NCBI GenBank assembly: GCA_017458185.1
Contig: JAFTFY010000021.1
Coordinates: forward strand, 1-64,000
Direction: 5' to 3'
Length of the DNA: 64,000 nucleotides
DNA from: Neisseriaceae bacterium
Lineage (GTDB): Bacteria > Pseudomonadota > Gammaproteobacteria > Burkholderiales > Neisseriaceae
Shown: in pieces, positions 53,960 to 63,140 of the stretch
How positions within the stretch are numbered: position 1 is the first letter of the stretch
How the letters are laid out: each line of letters starts with the position of its first letter
Position numbers and translations under genes: made by a program
Notes under the pieces: model-generated
Told to the model about the DNA's origin: nothing
The model's database searches: none
Seen by the model: the letters and a program-made list of their open reading frames with translations, nothing else

Positions 53960-54826
53960 TTATTGATTAGCCAATTCAACCATTTTATCCGTAAAATTTT
54001 TGGCTTCTTTTTCGCATTCGGTTTGGTTTGATGAAATTAAAGGAATAAGAAATAAAGTGCTTGCGTGTTTGTACTTTAAATAACTACTTAATCCTATGTA
54101 ATCTCTTTCTGGTTTCATTTTTTCTTGTAATTGTTGAAATATTTTTTGACTTTCTATATTATTTTCTTCGGCATTTTTACGAGACAAGTATTTATCATAA
54201 CATAATCTTAAAGCCAAATGATATTCGGCAACAATATTGTATTTTGTCGTATTTCCTTTTATATTACTTTGTTGAGTACTGTTAATAAAACGATTCCAAT
54301 AACCTGTATAACCTTTTTCATAATTAGCAACAAAATAATAAAACCACATATACTCTAATTCAGATTGCATACCTTTTGGAATACTGGTTTCAAAAAAATG
54401 TTTCAACGATAGGTCAATTCTTTTTATATCACCTAATAGACGGTTAATCATACCAAATCTATGAGATAGGATATTTGTTCTTAATTTATCAGATATTTTA
54501 TTTTCATTTTTATTATAATAAGAAGAAATAAAATCATAATTCTCTTCTAAACTTTTTATCATTTCTTCTTTATTGTGATTAACTGTTAAATAGTCAATAT
54601 ATAACTGCGAAATCTTTAATGCTCTTTCTGCGTCTTTTTCTCTATTAAAAGCAGGCGTGATTTGCCAAATGGCTTTGGCAATATTTAATGTGGTGATTGA
54701 TTTCTGTTTTTTGCTAAAAAATTGGCTTTCAATTTTTTGATTATCAATCCAATCCATTGCCCAAGCACAGGATAATATATAGACGAAAATAACAAAAATA
54801 AAAGACAAAATAATTTTTTTTAACAT
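53960..54826 (-). CDS. Secreted protein of unknown function, AT-rich
   Basis: About 288 residues with a signal peptide (KKIILSFIFVIFVYILSCAWA). The mature part is helical, with Tyr- and Lys-rich segments such as SQLYIDYLTVNHNKEEMIKSLEENYDFISSYYNKNENK. No family recognised; TPR-like helices are possible. AGGAG lies five bases before the second of two adjacent ATGs, so I choose 54826. It is AT-rich and lies between a DUS on each side. Confidence 0.65.
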   Translation of the reverse strand: MLKKIILSFIFVIFVYILSCAWAMDWIDNQKIESQFFSKKQKSITTLNIAKAIWQITPAFNREKDAERALKISQLYIDYLTVNHNKEEMIKSLEENYDFISSYYNKNENKISDKLRTNILSHRFGMINRLLGDIKRIDLSLKHFFETSIPKGMQSELEYMWFYYFVANYEKGYTGYWNRFINSTQQSNIKGNTTKYNIVAEYHLALRLCYDKYLSRKNAEENNIESQKIFQQLQEKMKPERDYIGLSSYLKYKHASTLFLIPLISSNQTECEKEAKNFTDKMVELANQ

Positions 54827-54902
54827 CATTACTCCTAAAAATAATTTTAACTTCACGCACGACTTGCGCTATGCTGTTTCAGGCTGCCTGAAAAATAATA
54901 AA

Positions 54903-54934
54903 AACGCGTGGGCAATAACGCCCACCCTACGCGT
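54903..54934. repeat. Nested hairpin at the end of smrA
   Basis: ACGCGTGGGC-AATAAC-GCCCACCCTACGCGT, with a DUS at about 54878. The right end overlaps the smrA stop codon. Confidence 0.65.
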
Positions 54935-55548
54935 CAATAGCGTATTTTTCTTTTCAACAAAACCAGCACTGCACCGTCATTATTGCCTTTTTCGGTATAA
55001 GCCAAAACCTGTGGGTGAGCCATCAGCCAGCGGCGGACTAAATTTTTGAGTGTCGGGCGAAAGCCTTTTGAACCCAAACCACTGCCATGCACAATTTCGC
55101 CGATTGTGCCTTTTTTCTGAACAAAATCAATAAATTCGTTGAGTACGATTTGGGCTTCTTCCTGATTGTAACCGTGCAAATCCAATACGGCGACAATGTC
55201 GTCATCTCTTGCTGCAAGGAGTTTTTTAATATCATTTTTACCGCCGCCGCCATGTGCGTATTGTGTTGGCGGCGTGTCGTTTTCGATTGTGCTGGTGCCA
55301 ATAAATATATCGTTGTCAGTATCTCGTTCAATTTCTTTTTGGCGTGGAATAATTGGCGTGCGTGTTTGTTCTCGCTTCACACGATTGCTGTTTTTCAGCG
55401 GTTTAACGCCGCCCATTTCATGGGCAAAAACTGCATTTTCGGCTTGCATTTCTTTTGCCTTTTGTTCTTCTTCGCGGCGTTGTTCTGCCTGTTTGACAGC
55501 CGCTTTGCCTGCTATTTTCAGTTGCTGTTGCCAATCGTTTGTACTCAT
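54934..55548 (-). CDS. smrA: Smr-domain endonuclease-like protein
   Basis: This 204-residue protein has a C-terminal Smr (MutS2-related) domain with the DLHG motif (AVLDLHGYNQEEA) and HGxG (IVHGSGLGSKGFRP). Some Smr proteins nick DNA or RNA. The N-terminus is charged, with a Gln/Glu/Arg-rich helix. I start at 55548 (MSTNDWQQQL); the frame beyond reads a DUS. Confidence 0.85.
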   Translation of the reverse strand: MSTNDWQQQLKIAGKAAVKQAEQRREEEQKAKEMQAENAVFAHEMGGVKPLKNSNRVKREQTRTPIIPRQKEIERDTDNDIFIGTSTIENDTPPTQYAHGGGGKNDIKKLLAARDDDIVAVLDLHGYNQEEAQIVLNEFIDFVQKKGTIGEIVHGSGLGSKGFRPTLKNLVRRWLMAHPQVLAYTEKGNNDGAVLVLLKRKIRY

Positions 55549-55567
55549 TTTCAGGCTGCCTGAAAAA

Positions 55568-55774
55568 TTATTCTGCGTCAAATCCAGCGTTTTCAATCGC
55601 TTGTTTGAGTGTGGCAACATTGGTTTGTTGTGGGTCAAACGACACGGTCGCACAATTTTCTGCCCAATTAACATCGGCATGTGCCACACCTGCGACTTTT
55701 TCCAACACTTGTTTTACCGTAGCGGCACAACCGCCACACGACATACCGCCGACTGATAAAGTAATGTTTTCCAT
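55568..55774 (-). CDS. Heavy-metal-associated domain protein (CopZ-like copper chaperone)
   Basis: A 68-residue ferredoxin-like HMA domain with the metal motif GMSCGGCAATV and typical VEKVAGVAHADVNWAENCATVSFD. It likely carries Cu(I) to a P-type ATPase or regulator, neither of which is in the window. AAGGAA lies before the ATG at 55774. Confidence 0.88.
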   Translation of the reverse strand: MENITLSVGGMSCGGCAATVKQVLEKVAGVAHADVNWAENCATVSFDPQQTNVATLKQAIENAGFDAE

Positions 55775-55804
55775 AATTTTTTCCTTATTTTTCATTCAGT
55801 TAAA

Positions 55805-55879
55805 TGGTCCCACCGACAGGAATCGAACCTGTATTTCACGCTTAGGAGGCGCGCGTTCTATCCGTTGAACTACGGCGGG
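55805..55879 (-). tRNA. tRNA-Arg (anticodon CCU)
   Basis: On the minus strand the acceptor CCCGCCG pairs with CGGTGGG (one G-U), D-stem GTTC/GAAC, anticodon stem CGCGC/GCGTG with loop CTCCTAA (anticodon CCT), and T-arm ACAGG-TTCGATT-CCTGT. The CCA end is encoded at 55805-55807. It reads the rare AGG codon. Confidence 0.95.
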
Positions 55880-55881
55880 GT

Positions 55882-55987
55882 TTTAGTTGGTTCACAGCAA
55901 AAGCAGGCAAGGCGGTTCTTCGCAGACAGTATATATAATACGGCAAGAAGAACCAACACTGCATGATTTTGCTGTGAATCGACTATA
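55882..55987 (-). mobile_element. Correia-like MITE, copy 6 (106 bp)
   Basis: Right end GCTGTGAATCGACTATA, left end degenerated (TTTAGTTGGTTCACAGC). The core reads GCAGACAGTATATATAATAC in reverse. It starts two bases from the 5' end of the tRNA gene, upstream of it in transcription. Confidence 0.82.
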
Positions 55988-56008
55988 TTTTTCAGGCAGC
56001 CTGAAAAC

Positions 56009-56311
56009 TTATTTGCCACTGCTACCAATATTAAACAGCGTACCGCCCATTCCGTCTGGTTTCATTGAAACATAATATTTATTTTTTTGTCCGCAGGCGG
56101 TTACTGTCCATAATTCTTCGTATTGTTGTTTTTCAGGATTGGAAGAATAAGGCTCACGATGAACGGCTTGAATTTTATTACAATTTTGCGATAATTCAAA
56201 CAGTTTGATATATTTCATAATATCGCTCGTTACCGTTCTACTGGCAACCGAATTTCCTGAATAAGAAACGCAAGAAGAAAGTAATAAAATTAAGGGTAAA
56301 TATTTATTCAT
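56009..56311 (-). CDS. Small lipoprotein of unknown function
   Basis: A 100-residue protein with signal peptide MNKYLPLILLLSSC and lipobox Cys14. The mature part has Cys in QNCNKI and TACGQK, suggesting one disulfide. The C-terminal YYVSMKPDGMGGTLFNIGSSGK is Gly-rich. No family recognised. Bounded by DUS. Confidence 0.6.
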   Translation of the reverse strand: MNKYLPLILLLSSCVSYSGNSVASRTVTSDIMKYIKLFELSQNCNKIQAVHREPYSSNPEKQQYEELWTVTACGQKNKYYVSMKPDGMGGTLFNIGSSGK

Positions 56312-56714
56312 TTTTTGTCCTTTTTTTTATTTCAGGCAGCCTGAAATTGTTTTTGCCGTGCTGTTACAAAGCCTTACGGCTTTGTGTTAATGACTGCGTC
56401 ATTAACTGGATTGCCACGCTTTGAACTTTCGTTCAAATCTCGCAATGACACGGTTTTCTTACTTTCAGGCTGCCTGAAACAAGCATTTAACCCTGTGTGT
56501 CATTGCGAGATTTTTTCGCAGAAAAAATCGTGGCAATCCAGTTTTGCCAACAGGCAAAACAAACGCCGTTAGGCGTTTTAGGTGCGTTGCATTAAGCCAT
56601 TCAGGCTGCCTGAAATTGTTTTTGCAGTGTTGTTACAAATTGTGTTAATGACTGCGTCATTCACTGGATTGCCACGCCGTGATTTCATCACGGCTCGCAA
56701 TGACACACGGTTTT
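56312..56714. repeat. REP and DUS composite block upstream of lipoprotein gene
   Basis: DUS at about 56330, 56463 and 56600; REP-like copies 56408-56449 (inverted, inner TTTGAAC/GTTCAAA), 56499-56539 (inner ATTTTTTC/GAAAAAAT) and 56666-56703 (inverted, inner CCGTGAT-TTC-ATCACGG). Hairpins TTTTGCC-AACA-GGCAAAA and AACGCC-GTTA-GGCGTT lie between. No gene. Confidence 0.8.
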
Positions 56715-57689
56715 TTAATACTGCCTAATCACCGACTGTTTCACCACTTCTGACAAAGTTTGTCGATAAAGATTATCGGGCAGAACCGACAGGCACGCCA
56801 CGGCGTTATCTGCCATTTTTTCGGTTACACTGCGGCAGTAATCCAAAGCGTCCGAGTTCAGCACAAAATCACGAATTTCCGCAAATTTTTCTCGTCTGCC
56901 ATTTGTCAAAGCGTCTTTCACAGCGGCGGCGGCGGCAGGTGTGCCTTGTCGCATTAAATAAATTAACGGCAGCGTGGCTTTGCCTTCGGCTAAATCATCG
57001 CCCAAGTTTTTGCCGATGGTGTCCGCGTCGCCCACATAATCCAAAATATCATCAACAATTTGAAACACCGTGCCCAACAGCATACCGTAGTTTTTCAACG
57101 CCGTTTCCTGTTCATCAGGGGCGTTTGCCAACACCACACCGATTTGAGCCGCTGCTTCAAACAGTTTGGCAGTTTTGCTTTTAATCACTTCCAAATAAGC
57201 GGCTTCACTCAAATCAACATTGCCGATATTCATCAGTTGCATTACTTCGCCTGCGGCAATGACATTTGTTGCGTCTGCCATAATTTTCATCAATTTCATA
57301 CTGTTCGCACCGACCATTAACTGAAAGGCACGCGTATAGAGAAAATCGCCCACAAGCACGGCGGCAGCATTGCCGAATAAATTGTTTGCGGTGTCGCGAC
57401 CACGCCGTTTATCGCTTTCATCGACCACATCGTCATGTAAGAGCGTGGAAGTGTGAATAAACTCAACCATTGCCGCTTGGCGGTAGAGTTCGGGTTGGGT
57501 ATAGCCCAAAACTTTGCCTGATAAAACAGCAATTAACGGACGCATTCGTTTGCCGCCCGAATGAATAATATAATTGCCCACTTGCTCAATTAAAACCACG
57601 CCAGACTTGACTTGCTGGGCAATAACTTGATTGATTTCTTCTAAATCTTGCTGAAATTCGTTTTTAAAATAGGGAGTATTTGGTAACAT
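56715..57689 (-). CDS. ispB: Octaprenyl diphosphate synthase
   Basis: This 324-residue trans-prenyltransferase makes the C40 side chain of ubiquinone. The two Asp-rich motifs are LLHDDVVDESDKRRG and VDDILDYVGD, with GGKRMRPL near the N-terminus and GKATLPLI after the second motif. Length fits IspB. It is divergent from the amidase gene. Confidence 0.93.
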   Translation of the reverse strand: MLPNTPYFKNEFQQDLEEINQVIAQQVKSGVVLIEQVGNYIIHSGGKRMRPLIAVLSGKVLGYTQPELYRQAAMVEFIHTSTLLHDDVVDESDKRRGRDTANNLFGNAAAVLVGDFLYTRAFQLMVGANSMKLMKIMADATNVIAAGEVMQLMNIGNVDLSEAAYLEVIKSKTAKLFEAAAQIGVVLANAPDEQETALKNYGMLLGTVFQIVDDILDYVGDADTIGKNLGDDLAEGKATLPLIYLMRQGTPAAAAAVKDALTNGRREKFAEIRDFVLNSDALDYCRSVTEKMADNAVACLSVLPDNLYRQTLSEVVKQSVIRQY

Positions 57690-57776
57690 AATGCTTTAAT
57701 AATGGGTTAGGCTGGTGCAAAGGTGCATATTATAGCGTATAATAAACCGTTTTATTTATCTTTCAGGCTGCCTGAA

Positions 57777-58616
57777 ATGTCTTCTTTACCTATTGCCGTT
57801 ATTCAAACCTGCTCATCAACTTCGCCTGATGACAATATCGCTTGCGTGGAAAATTTAATTCAACAAGCGGTAGCACAAGGGGCGAAGTGGCTTGTTTTGC
57901 CTGAATACTGGGCAATAATGGGGCAGAATGAAACGGATAAGGTTGAAATTGCCGAAGATTTTGGCAATGGGCGTTTGCAAAGCGTTATGGCAAACTGGGC
58001 AAAACGCTTTAATATTGTGTTATTTGGCGGCACCATTCCCTTAAAAAGCCCACAAAAAGGCAAGATTTTCAACAGTTTATTAACTTTTAACCCCGCAGGC
58101 GAATGTATTTATCGTTATGATAAAGTGCATTTATTTGGCTTTTCGGGCGTGGGCGAAAAATACAGCGAAGCCGATACCATAGCAGCAGGCGAATTTTTGC
58201 CACAATTTCAATATAATGGCATAAAAATCGCACAAGGAATATGCTTTGATTTGCGTTTTCCCGAATTTTTTCGCCGTCAAGGCGTGTTTGATATTTTCAT
58301 TTTGCCAGCGGCATTTACCTACACCACAGGCAAGGCACACTGGACAACGCTTTTGAAAGCCCGAGCGATTGAAAACCAGTGTTTTGTCGTAGCCGCAGGA
58401 CAAGGCGGACAACACGAGAGCGGCAGACGCACCTTTGGACACAGCATCATCATTGACCCATGGGGCGAAGTATTAGCCGAATTAGACGACAACACAGGCA
58501 TTGCCGTAGCAAACATAGACCTGAACCAAATAAAAACCGTCCGCCGCCATTTACCGTCCGTATTCAACCAAAGAACAGGCTGCCTGAAAATGAAAGGAGT
58601 GGAAAATAATGGATAA
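57777..58616 (+). CDS. Carbon-nitrogen hydrolase (Nit1-like amidase)
   Basis: This 279-residue amidase is of the deaminated-glutathione amidase group. The catalytic triad is visible: Glu in VLPEYWA, Lys in YDKVHLFGF and Cys in GICFDLRFPEFFR. I start at 57777 (MSSLPIAV), directly after a DUS; a TATAAT lies at 57738-57743. The C-terminal RTGCLKM is DUS-derived. It overlaps the next gene by eight bases. Confidence 0.88.
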   Translation: MSSLPIAVIQTCSSTSPDDNIACVENLIQQAVAQGAKWLVLPEYWAIMGQNETDKVEIAEDFGNGRLQSVMANWAKRFNIVLFGGTIPLKSPQKGKIFNSLLTFNPAGECIYRYDKVHLFGFSGVGEKYSEADTIAAGEFLPQFQYNGIKIAQGICFDLRFPEFFRRQGVFDIFILPAAFTYTTGKAHWTTLLKARAIENQCFVVAAGQGGQHESGRRTFGHSIIIDPWGEVLAELDDNTGIAVANIDLNQIKTVRRHLPSVFNQRTGCLKMKGVENNG

Positions 58617-59631
58617 TCAAAAACCTGTTTTGCAAATAGAACAACAAGAACCACATAAACATTTTATTGCTATTTATTTATGTATATGGATTATTCTTGT
58701 GTCTGCTGGGGTAGGTGTGTTTCATTACTTTTATGCAACTTTGTGTGTATTGAGTTTTGTATCACTAATATTATTTGTTAATTATAATGATATAAAAAGA
58801 ATGAATAAAAAAACAAATATAATGAACTTTTATGCTAATGGAAAAATAGAATACAATCACAAAATATTTAATGCCGAAGATTATTTAGGAATAATAACTA
58901 TAAATTGTGATGTAACATACCCAATATACCATATATGTCGTTTGGATTTCATTGTGTTAATAAACAAAAATAAATGTAAGGATAATTTATATGTTTTTAG
59001 GCTACCTGTATATTCTGGAAATGATGATGACGATATTGAATTTAATGAAATTATTCAATTAAAGAAAAACATTTCTAATGTAATTCATAAGCCCATATTT
59101 CAATCTTGCGAAAATGTTGTATTGAGAGATAATTTAAAACTTTGGCAGGAAAATGATATTAATCATTTGATTTTATATAATCAAAATATATTTAATCAAA
59201 TGGAAGTCATTTTATATTGTTTTCTTGTTGGTTTATTTGTTTTTAGTATGTTCTCAAATTATAATTTATATTTCACTTATATCCTAACAATTTTATCAGT
59301 AATTTCTTTGTATTTTCTATTTAAAAACCATAGTTTTCATACATTATATAATATATCAAATATATTTAAGATTTCGCAAATAGAAATTAACAATGAAGAA
59401 TTATTATACAATAATAAAGAAATAGCATTAAGTGATATAAAACAAATTAAAATTAAGGATATATATTCACAAAAATATTATATATACAGTCGCTTAAATA
59501 TTGAATTAAATAATGGCGAAATAATAAAATTATTTGTTTCCACGCCACAAGTGCGAAATCCTGAAAAATTACGCCAATTTTTAAGCGAAAAACTGCCGAA
59601 TAAGTTAATTGATGAAGATAAAATATTTTAA
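58609..59631 (+). CDS. Hypothetical membrane protein, strongly AT-rich
   Basis: A 340-residue protein with two helices near the N-terminus (about 20-58) and two in the middle (about 202-238), with large soluble parts between. The C-terminal region reads like a small beta-domain (FKISQIEINNEELLYNNKEIALSDIKQIKIKDIY). AAAGGAG lies ten bases before ATG. Family not recognised. It is far more AT-rich than the amidase gene it overlaps. Confidence 0.65.
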   Translation: MDNQKPVLQIEQQEPHKHFIAIYLCIWIILVSAGVGVFHYFYATLCVLSFVSLILFVNYNDIKRMNKKTNIMNFYANGKIEYNHKIFNAEDYLGIITINCDVTYPIYHICRLDFIVLINKNKCKDNLYVFRLPVYSGNDDDDIEFNEIIQLKKNISNVIHKPIFQSCENVVLRDNLKLWQENDINHLILYNQNIFNQMEVILYCFLVGLFVFSMFSNYNLYFTYILTILSVISLYFLFKNHSFHTLYNISNIFKISQIEINNEELLYNNKEIALSDIKQIKIKDIYSQKYYIYSRLNIELNNGEIIKLFVSTPQVRNPEKLRQFLSEKLPNKLIDEDKIF

Positions 59632-59670
59632 TCAACACCTTTCAGGCAGCCTGAAACAATAGATTTTAAA

Positions 59671-59751
59671 TGCCACATGGATTCGAGATTGCTCACGCAA
59701 TCTCTTTAAAATTAAAAGGAAAACCGTTAGGTTTTCCGAATCCGTGTGGCA
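59671..59751. repeat. Nested three-stem palindrome
   Basis: The outer arms TGCCACATGGATTCG and CGAATCCGTGTGGCA enclose GAGATTGC-TCAC-GCAATCTC and GGAAAACC-GTTA-GGTTTTCC. DUS at about 59640 and a variant at 59768 flank it. Confidence 0.7.
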
Positions 59752-59797
59752 ATATAAAATAAGTTCATTTCAGGTAGCCTGAAAACACAACACAACA

Positions 59798-60553
59798 ATG
59801 AATATACCCATATTATCCTTAAAAAACAATCACTTCCCCGATATTGATGAAGCCGTTAAAGAACGAGACGGTTTGGTAGCCATCGGCGGAGATTTATCGC
59901 CTGAACGCCTGCTTACCGCTTACCGTTTGGGCGTTTTTCCGTGGTTTAGCGACAATCAGCCGATTGCGTGGTGGTGTTTGTCGCCACGCACGGTGTTGTT
60001 TCCTGAAAAACTGCATATTGCCAAATCTTTGAGCAAAACCATTCGCAATACGGCGTATGTGGTTACGATGAACACTGCTTTCGAGCAAGTGATTGCCGCC
60101 TGTGCTAACATACAACGCCCCGAACAAGACGGCACTTGGATTACGCCCGATATGCAACAGGCTTACACGCATTTGCACCAAATAGGCGTTGCCCATTCGT
60201 TTGAATACTGGCACCAAGATCATTCAGGCAGCCTGAAACTTGGCGGCGGCTTATATGGTGTGCAAATAGGTCGTATATTTTTTGGCGAATCAATGTTTGC
60301 CGTAACACCCAACGCGTCCAAAGTCGCCTTTGCGTGGGCAGTAGATTTTCTTAAAAAATCAGGTATTTACTTAATAGATTGCCAAATGAAAACCGCACAT
60401 TTAATGCGTTTTGGTGCGGAACAAATGGCGTTAAAAGACTTTCAGGCTGCTTTGAACTCGTATTGCGATTTAGAACCTTTGTTATCGTTTAATCAAAAAA
60501 TATTAAAAAATAATGGCTTAGATAATATTGAAAATTTATTTCAGGCTGCCTGA
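59798..60553 (+). CDS. aat: Leucyl/phenylalanyl-tRNA-protein transferase
   Basis: This 251-residue enzyme marks proteins with N-terminal Arg or Lys for ClpAP by adding Leu or Phe. Family signatures: LVAIGGDLSPERLLTAYRLGVFPWF, WWCLSPRTVLFPE, TWITPDMQQAYTHLH, GGGLYGVQIGRIFFGESMF and IDCQMKTAHLMRFGA. The stop codon is made by a DUS (FQAA-stop), and another DUS is translated as DHSGSLKLGG. Confidence 0.95.
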   Translation: MNIPILSLKNNHFPDIDEAVKERDGLVAIGGDLSPERLLTAYRLGVFPWFSDNQPIAWWCLSPRTVLFPEKLHIAKSLSKTIRNTAYVVTMNTAFEQVIAACANIQRPEQDGTWITPDMQQAYTHLHQIGVAHSFEYWHQDHSGSLKLGGGLYGVQIGRIFFGESMFAVTPNASKVAFAWAVDFLKKSGIYLIDCQMKTAHLMRFGAEQMALKDFQAALNSYCDLEPLLSFNQKILKNNGLDNIENLFQAA

Positions 60554-60561
60554 AACTTTAT

Positions 60562-61692
60562 TTACAGCCGTTTATCCGCTGCAATGCCCATAAGCATACC
60601 GAAAATCACCATAATCGACAGTGTTGCCGTGCCGCCGTAACTGACTAATGGCAGGGGTACGCCGACTACTGGGAGAATGCCGCTTACCATGCCCATATTG
60701 ATAAAGGCATAAAAGAAAATAGTCATCGTTAAAGAGGCGGCAAGCAGTCTGCCGTAAATCGTGCGAGAACGCAGGGCAATGGTTAAGCCGCGTGCGACAA
60801 TTAAGCCGTACATCAGCACCAAAAGCGAGTTGCCGATAAAGCCAAATTCTTCGCCATATACGGCAAAGATAAAGTCTGTGGTGCGTTCGGGGATATAGTC
60901 CAAGCGGTTTTGTGTGCCGCCTAACCAGCCTTTGCCCCATACGCCGCCTGAACCGATTGCCGTCATCGACTGCAAAATATGGTAGCCTGCACCGAGTTTG
61001 TCTTCTTCGGGGTTGAACATGGTTAAAATGCGTTGGCGTTGATAGTCGTGCAAGCCATACGCCCAAATCGCAGGCAGAGAAACAATCGCACCGATTAGGG
61101 CGACAAAAATCGCTTTCCACGGCAAACCTGCGAAAAATACCACTAATAAGCCTGACGCTAAAATCAATATTGCCGTGCCTAAATCGGGTTGTTTGAGTAT
61201 CAGTGCCACAGGTAAGGCGATGATGATGAATGCCACAATCCAGTGATACCAACGCACTTGATTATCCAAGCGGTGAAAATACCACGCTAAAATCATCGGT
61301 AGGGCGATTTTCATCAGTTCAGACGGTTGAATGCGTGTTACGCCTAAATCCAACCAACGCGTTGCCCCATTCACGGTAACGCCTGCTACTTGCACGCCGA
61401 TTAACAACAGCAAGGATACGCCATACAAGGGTAGGGCGAAACGGCTGACAAACACGGGGCGAAAGCGAGCAATAAACCACATAGCGAAAAACGCCAACAC
61501 GGTATAGATGGTTTTGCGTTCCAACTGCCCCCAAGTTTGTCCGTCTGCCGAATACAGCACAAACATACTGGTAATGTAAATAATCACCAAGGAAATCAGC
61601 AACCAAGCGTCCAATGGGTCAAAAATAAAATCCGCAAGCCGCCCACGCCAAGCGGCAGAGCGAAAAGATGAAGTGTAGTTGTTGTTGTTCAT
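60562..61692 (-). CDS. rodA: Rod-shape peptidoglycan polymerase RodA
   Basis: This 376-residue SEDS-family glycosyltransferase works with PBP2 in cell elongation. Ten or so membrane helices; motifs include WLDLGVTRIQPSELMKIALPMILAWYFH, LKQPDLGTAILILASG, EDKLGAGYHILQSMTAIGSGGVWGKGW, ERTTDFIFAVYGEEFG and LPVVGVPLPLVSYGGTATLSIM. It follows mrdA on the same strand with one gene inserted between. Confidence 0.95.
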   Translation of the reverse strand: MNNNNYTSSFRSAAWRGRLADFIFDPLDAWLLISLVIIYITSMFVLYSADGQTWGQLERKTIYTVLAFFAMWFIARFRPVFVSRFALPLYGVSLLLLIGVQVAGVTVNGATRWLDLGVTRIQPSELMKIALPMILAWYFHRLDNQVRWYHWIVAFIIIALPVALILKQPDLGTAILILASGLLVVFFAGLPWKAIFVALIGAIVSLPAIWAYGLHDYQRQRILTMFNPEEDKLGAGYHILQSMTAIGSGGVWGKGWLGGTQNRLDYIPERTTDFIFAVYGEEFGFIGNSLLVLMYGLIVARGLTIALRSRTIYGRLLAASLTMTIFFYAFINMGMVSGILPVVGVPLPLVSYGGTATLSIMVIFGMLMGIAADKRL

Positions 61693-61738
61693 ACTGTTGT
61701 CTCTGTATTATGTTTCAGGCTGCCTGAAAGGTTTTTTG

Positions 61739-62383
61739 TTATTGCAAGCCGAGAAATGATATATCATGTCTAAATTTTGTATCTAAAAAAATAGAAATAA
61801 GTAATAAAAATAAAAATATATTAAGTAATAAAAAAACAATTCTACGAAATAAAATCATTATATTGTAGTCATCTTCACTTCCCAAAAAAACAATACCATC
61901 AAGAGTGTTATCAAAAGTATCTTGCAAAGATATATTATATTTTTTACGACTTATATATTCTGTGATTATTTTATATCTTTTATTAAAATCAATTCTTATT
62001 CCAGCAGTATAAGTGCAATCTAAACCAGAAGCCATAACAATTTGAAGAACCAATAACATAAATAAGAACACGACACTATAACTTCCGATATTATATAAAT
62101 TAAAGTGAATTATATTTAACAATCCCACCAATCCAAATAAAGAACCCACAATCGCAAAAATACCATTCAATAAAGAAAACTTTGCTAAAAAAGGAATAAT
62201 TTTTTGTAATTTTTTCACCAATTTTTCTGCTTCCGCATAATTATCTTGATTGTATAAATGCGATTGCCGTTCAATTTCTGCCCATTGAGCATTATTTTCT
62301 TTTAATTTGCGTAAATCATTGCAACTAATCCACACCAAAATTGCACCAAATACAATTAAAAAATAATAAACAATATTTTCCAT
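61739..62383 (-). CDS. Hypothetical membrane protein between rodA and mrdA, AT-rich
   Basis: A 214-residue protein with an N-terminal helix (about 3-19), a Glu/Asn-rich helical segment (WAEIERQSHLYNQDNYAEAEKLVKKLQK), and helices near 65-82, 90-115 and 185-205. AAAGGA precedes the ATG at 62383. It is AT-rich compared with the wall-synthesis genes on both sides and has DUS on both flanks, suggesting later insertion. Confidence 0.65.
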   Translation of the reverse strand: MENIVYYFLIVFGAILVWISCNDLRKLKENNAQWAEIERQSHLYNQDNYAEAEKLVKKLQKIIPFLAKFSLLNGIFAIVGSLFGLVGLLNIIHFNLYNIGSYSVVFLFMLLVLQIVMASGLDCTYTAGIRIDFNKRYKIITEYISRKKYNISLQDTFDNTLDGIVFLGSEDDYNIMILFRRIVFLLLNIFLFLLLISIFLDTKFRHDISFLGLQ

Positions 62384-63140
62384 AATAAAATCCTTTACAA
62401 AAAAACTTTTCAGGCAGCCTGAAACAAATATTTCAACCGCCGTAGGGTGGGCATTCCTGCCCACCGCAAAGCCGCAAGGCTTTGATAAACCATTTGTTAA
62501 TGCAAACCTATCGGTTTGCTGGTGGGTAACATGCCCACTCTATAAACGCGTGGGCAACGAGTTGCCCACCCTACGGCGTTTTCGTAATGACAACAAGGGT
62601 TTCAGGCTGCCTGAAAGTATATTGCCTTGTTTTTTACATTCCGTCCGCAGTGCGGACGCAATATTCTCACCAGTGGTGAGATTTTTAAATTGCGAACACA
62701 GTGCGTTCGCTTTTATATTTTCAGGCAGCCTAAAAAATATTTCTGCCGTTATGGTGGGTTGGAAACCCACCCTACAACAAAACCTTGCGGTTTTGTGGTG
62801 GGCAGGAATGCCCACCCTATAATCCAAGCCTACGGCTTGGCGGTGGGTCGAAGACCCACCCTACAACTTAACTCGTCATTGCGAGCCGTGCCGAAAGCAC
62901 GGCGTGGCAATCTCCTGAAACAGTTTTTAAACGAGCGACAAGCGAGTTTAAAAACTGTTTCAGGGTAGCCTATCCTAAAAACGGCAATGCAAAAAGTCTT
63001 TTCAGGCTGCCTGAAAATATATTGTCTTGTTATTCTCTCACCACTGGTGAGATTTTTAAATTGCGAATGTGGTGTGTTCGTTTTTATATTTTCAGGCAGC
63101 CTGAAAATGATTTCTGCCGTTATGGTGGGTGGGAAACATC
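62384..63140. repeat. Repeat-filled gap with segmental duplication
   Basis: DUS, GGTGGG hairpins (62444-62585 and 62750-62865), REP-like 62875-62915 (inner CCGTGC/GCACGG), and a 19-bp stem (62914-62964). Two partial copies of one block (62598-62770 and 62999-63140) share TCTCACCA-[G/C]-TGGTGAGA, TTTTTAAATTGCGAA, a DUS and TTTCTGCCGTTATGGTGGGT. No gene seen. Confidence 0.8.
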
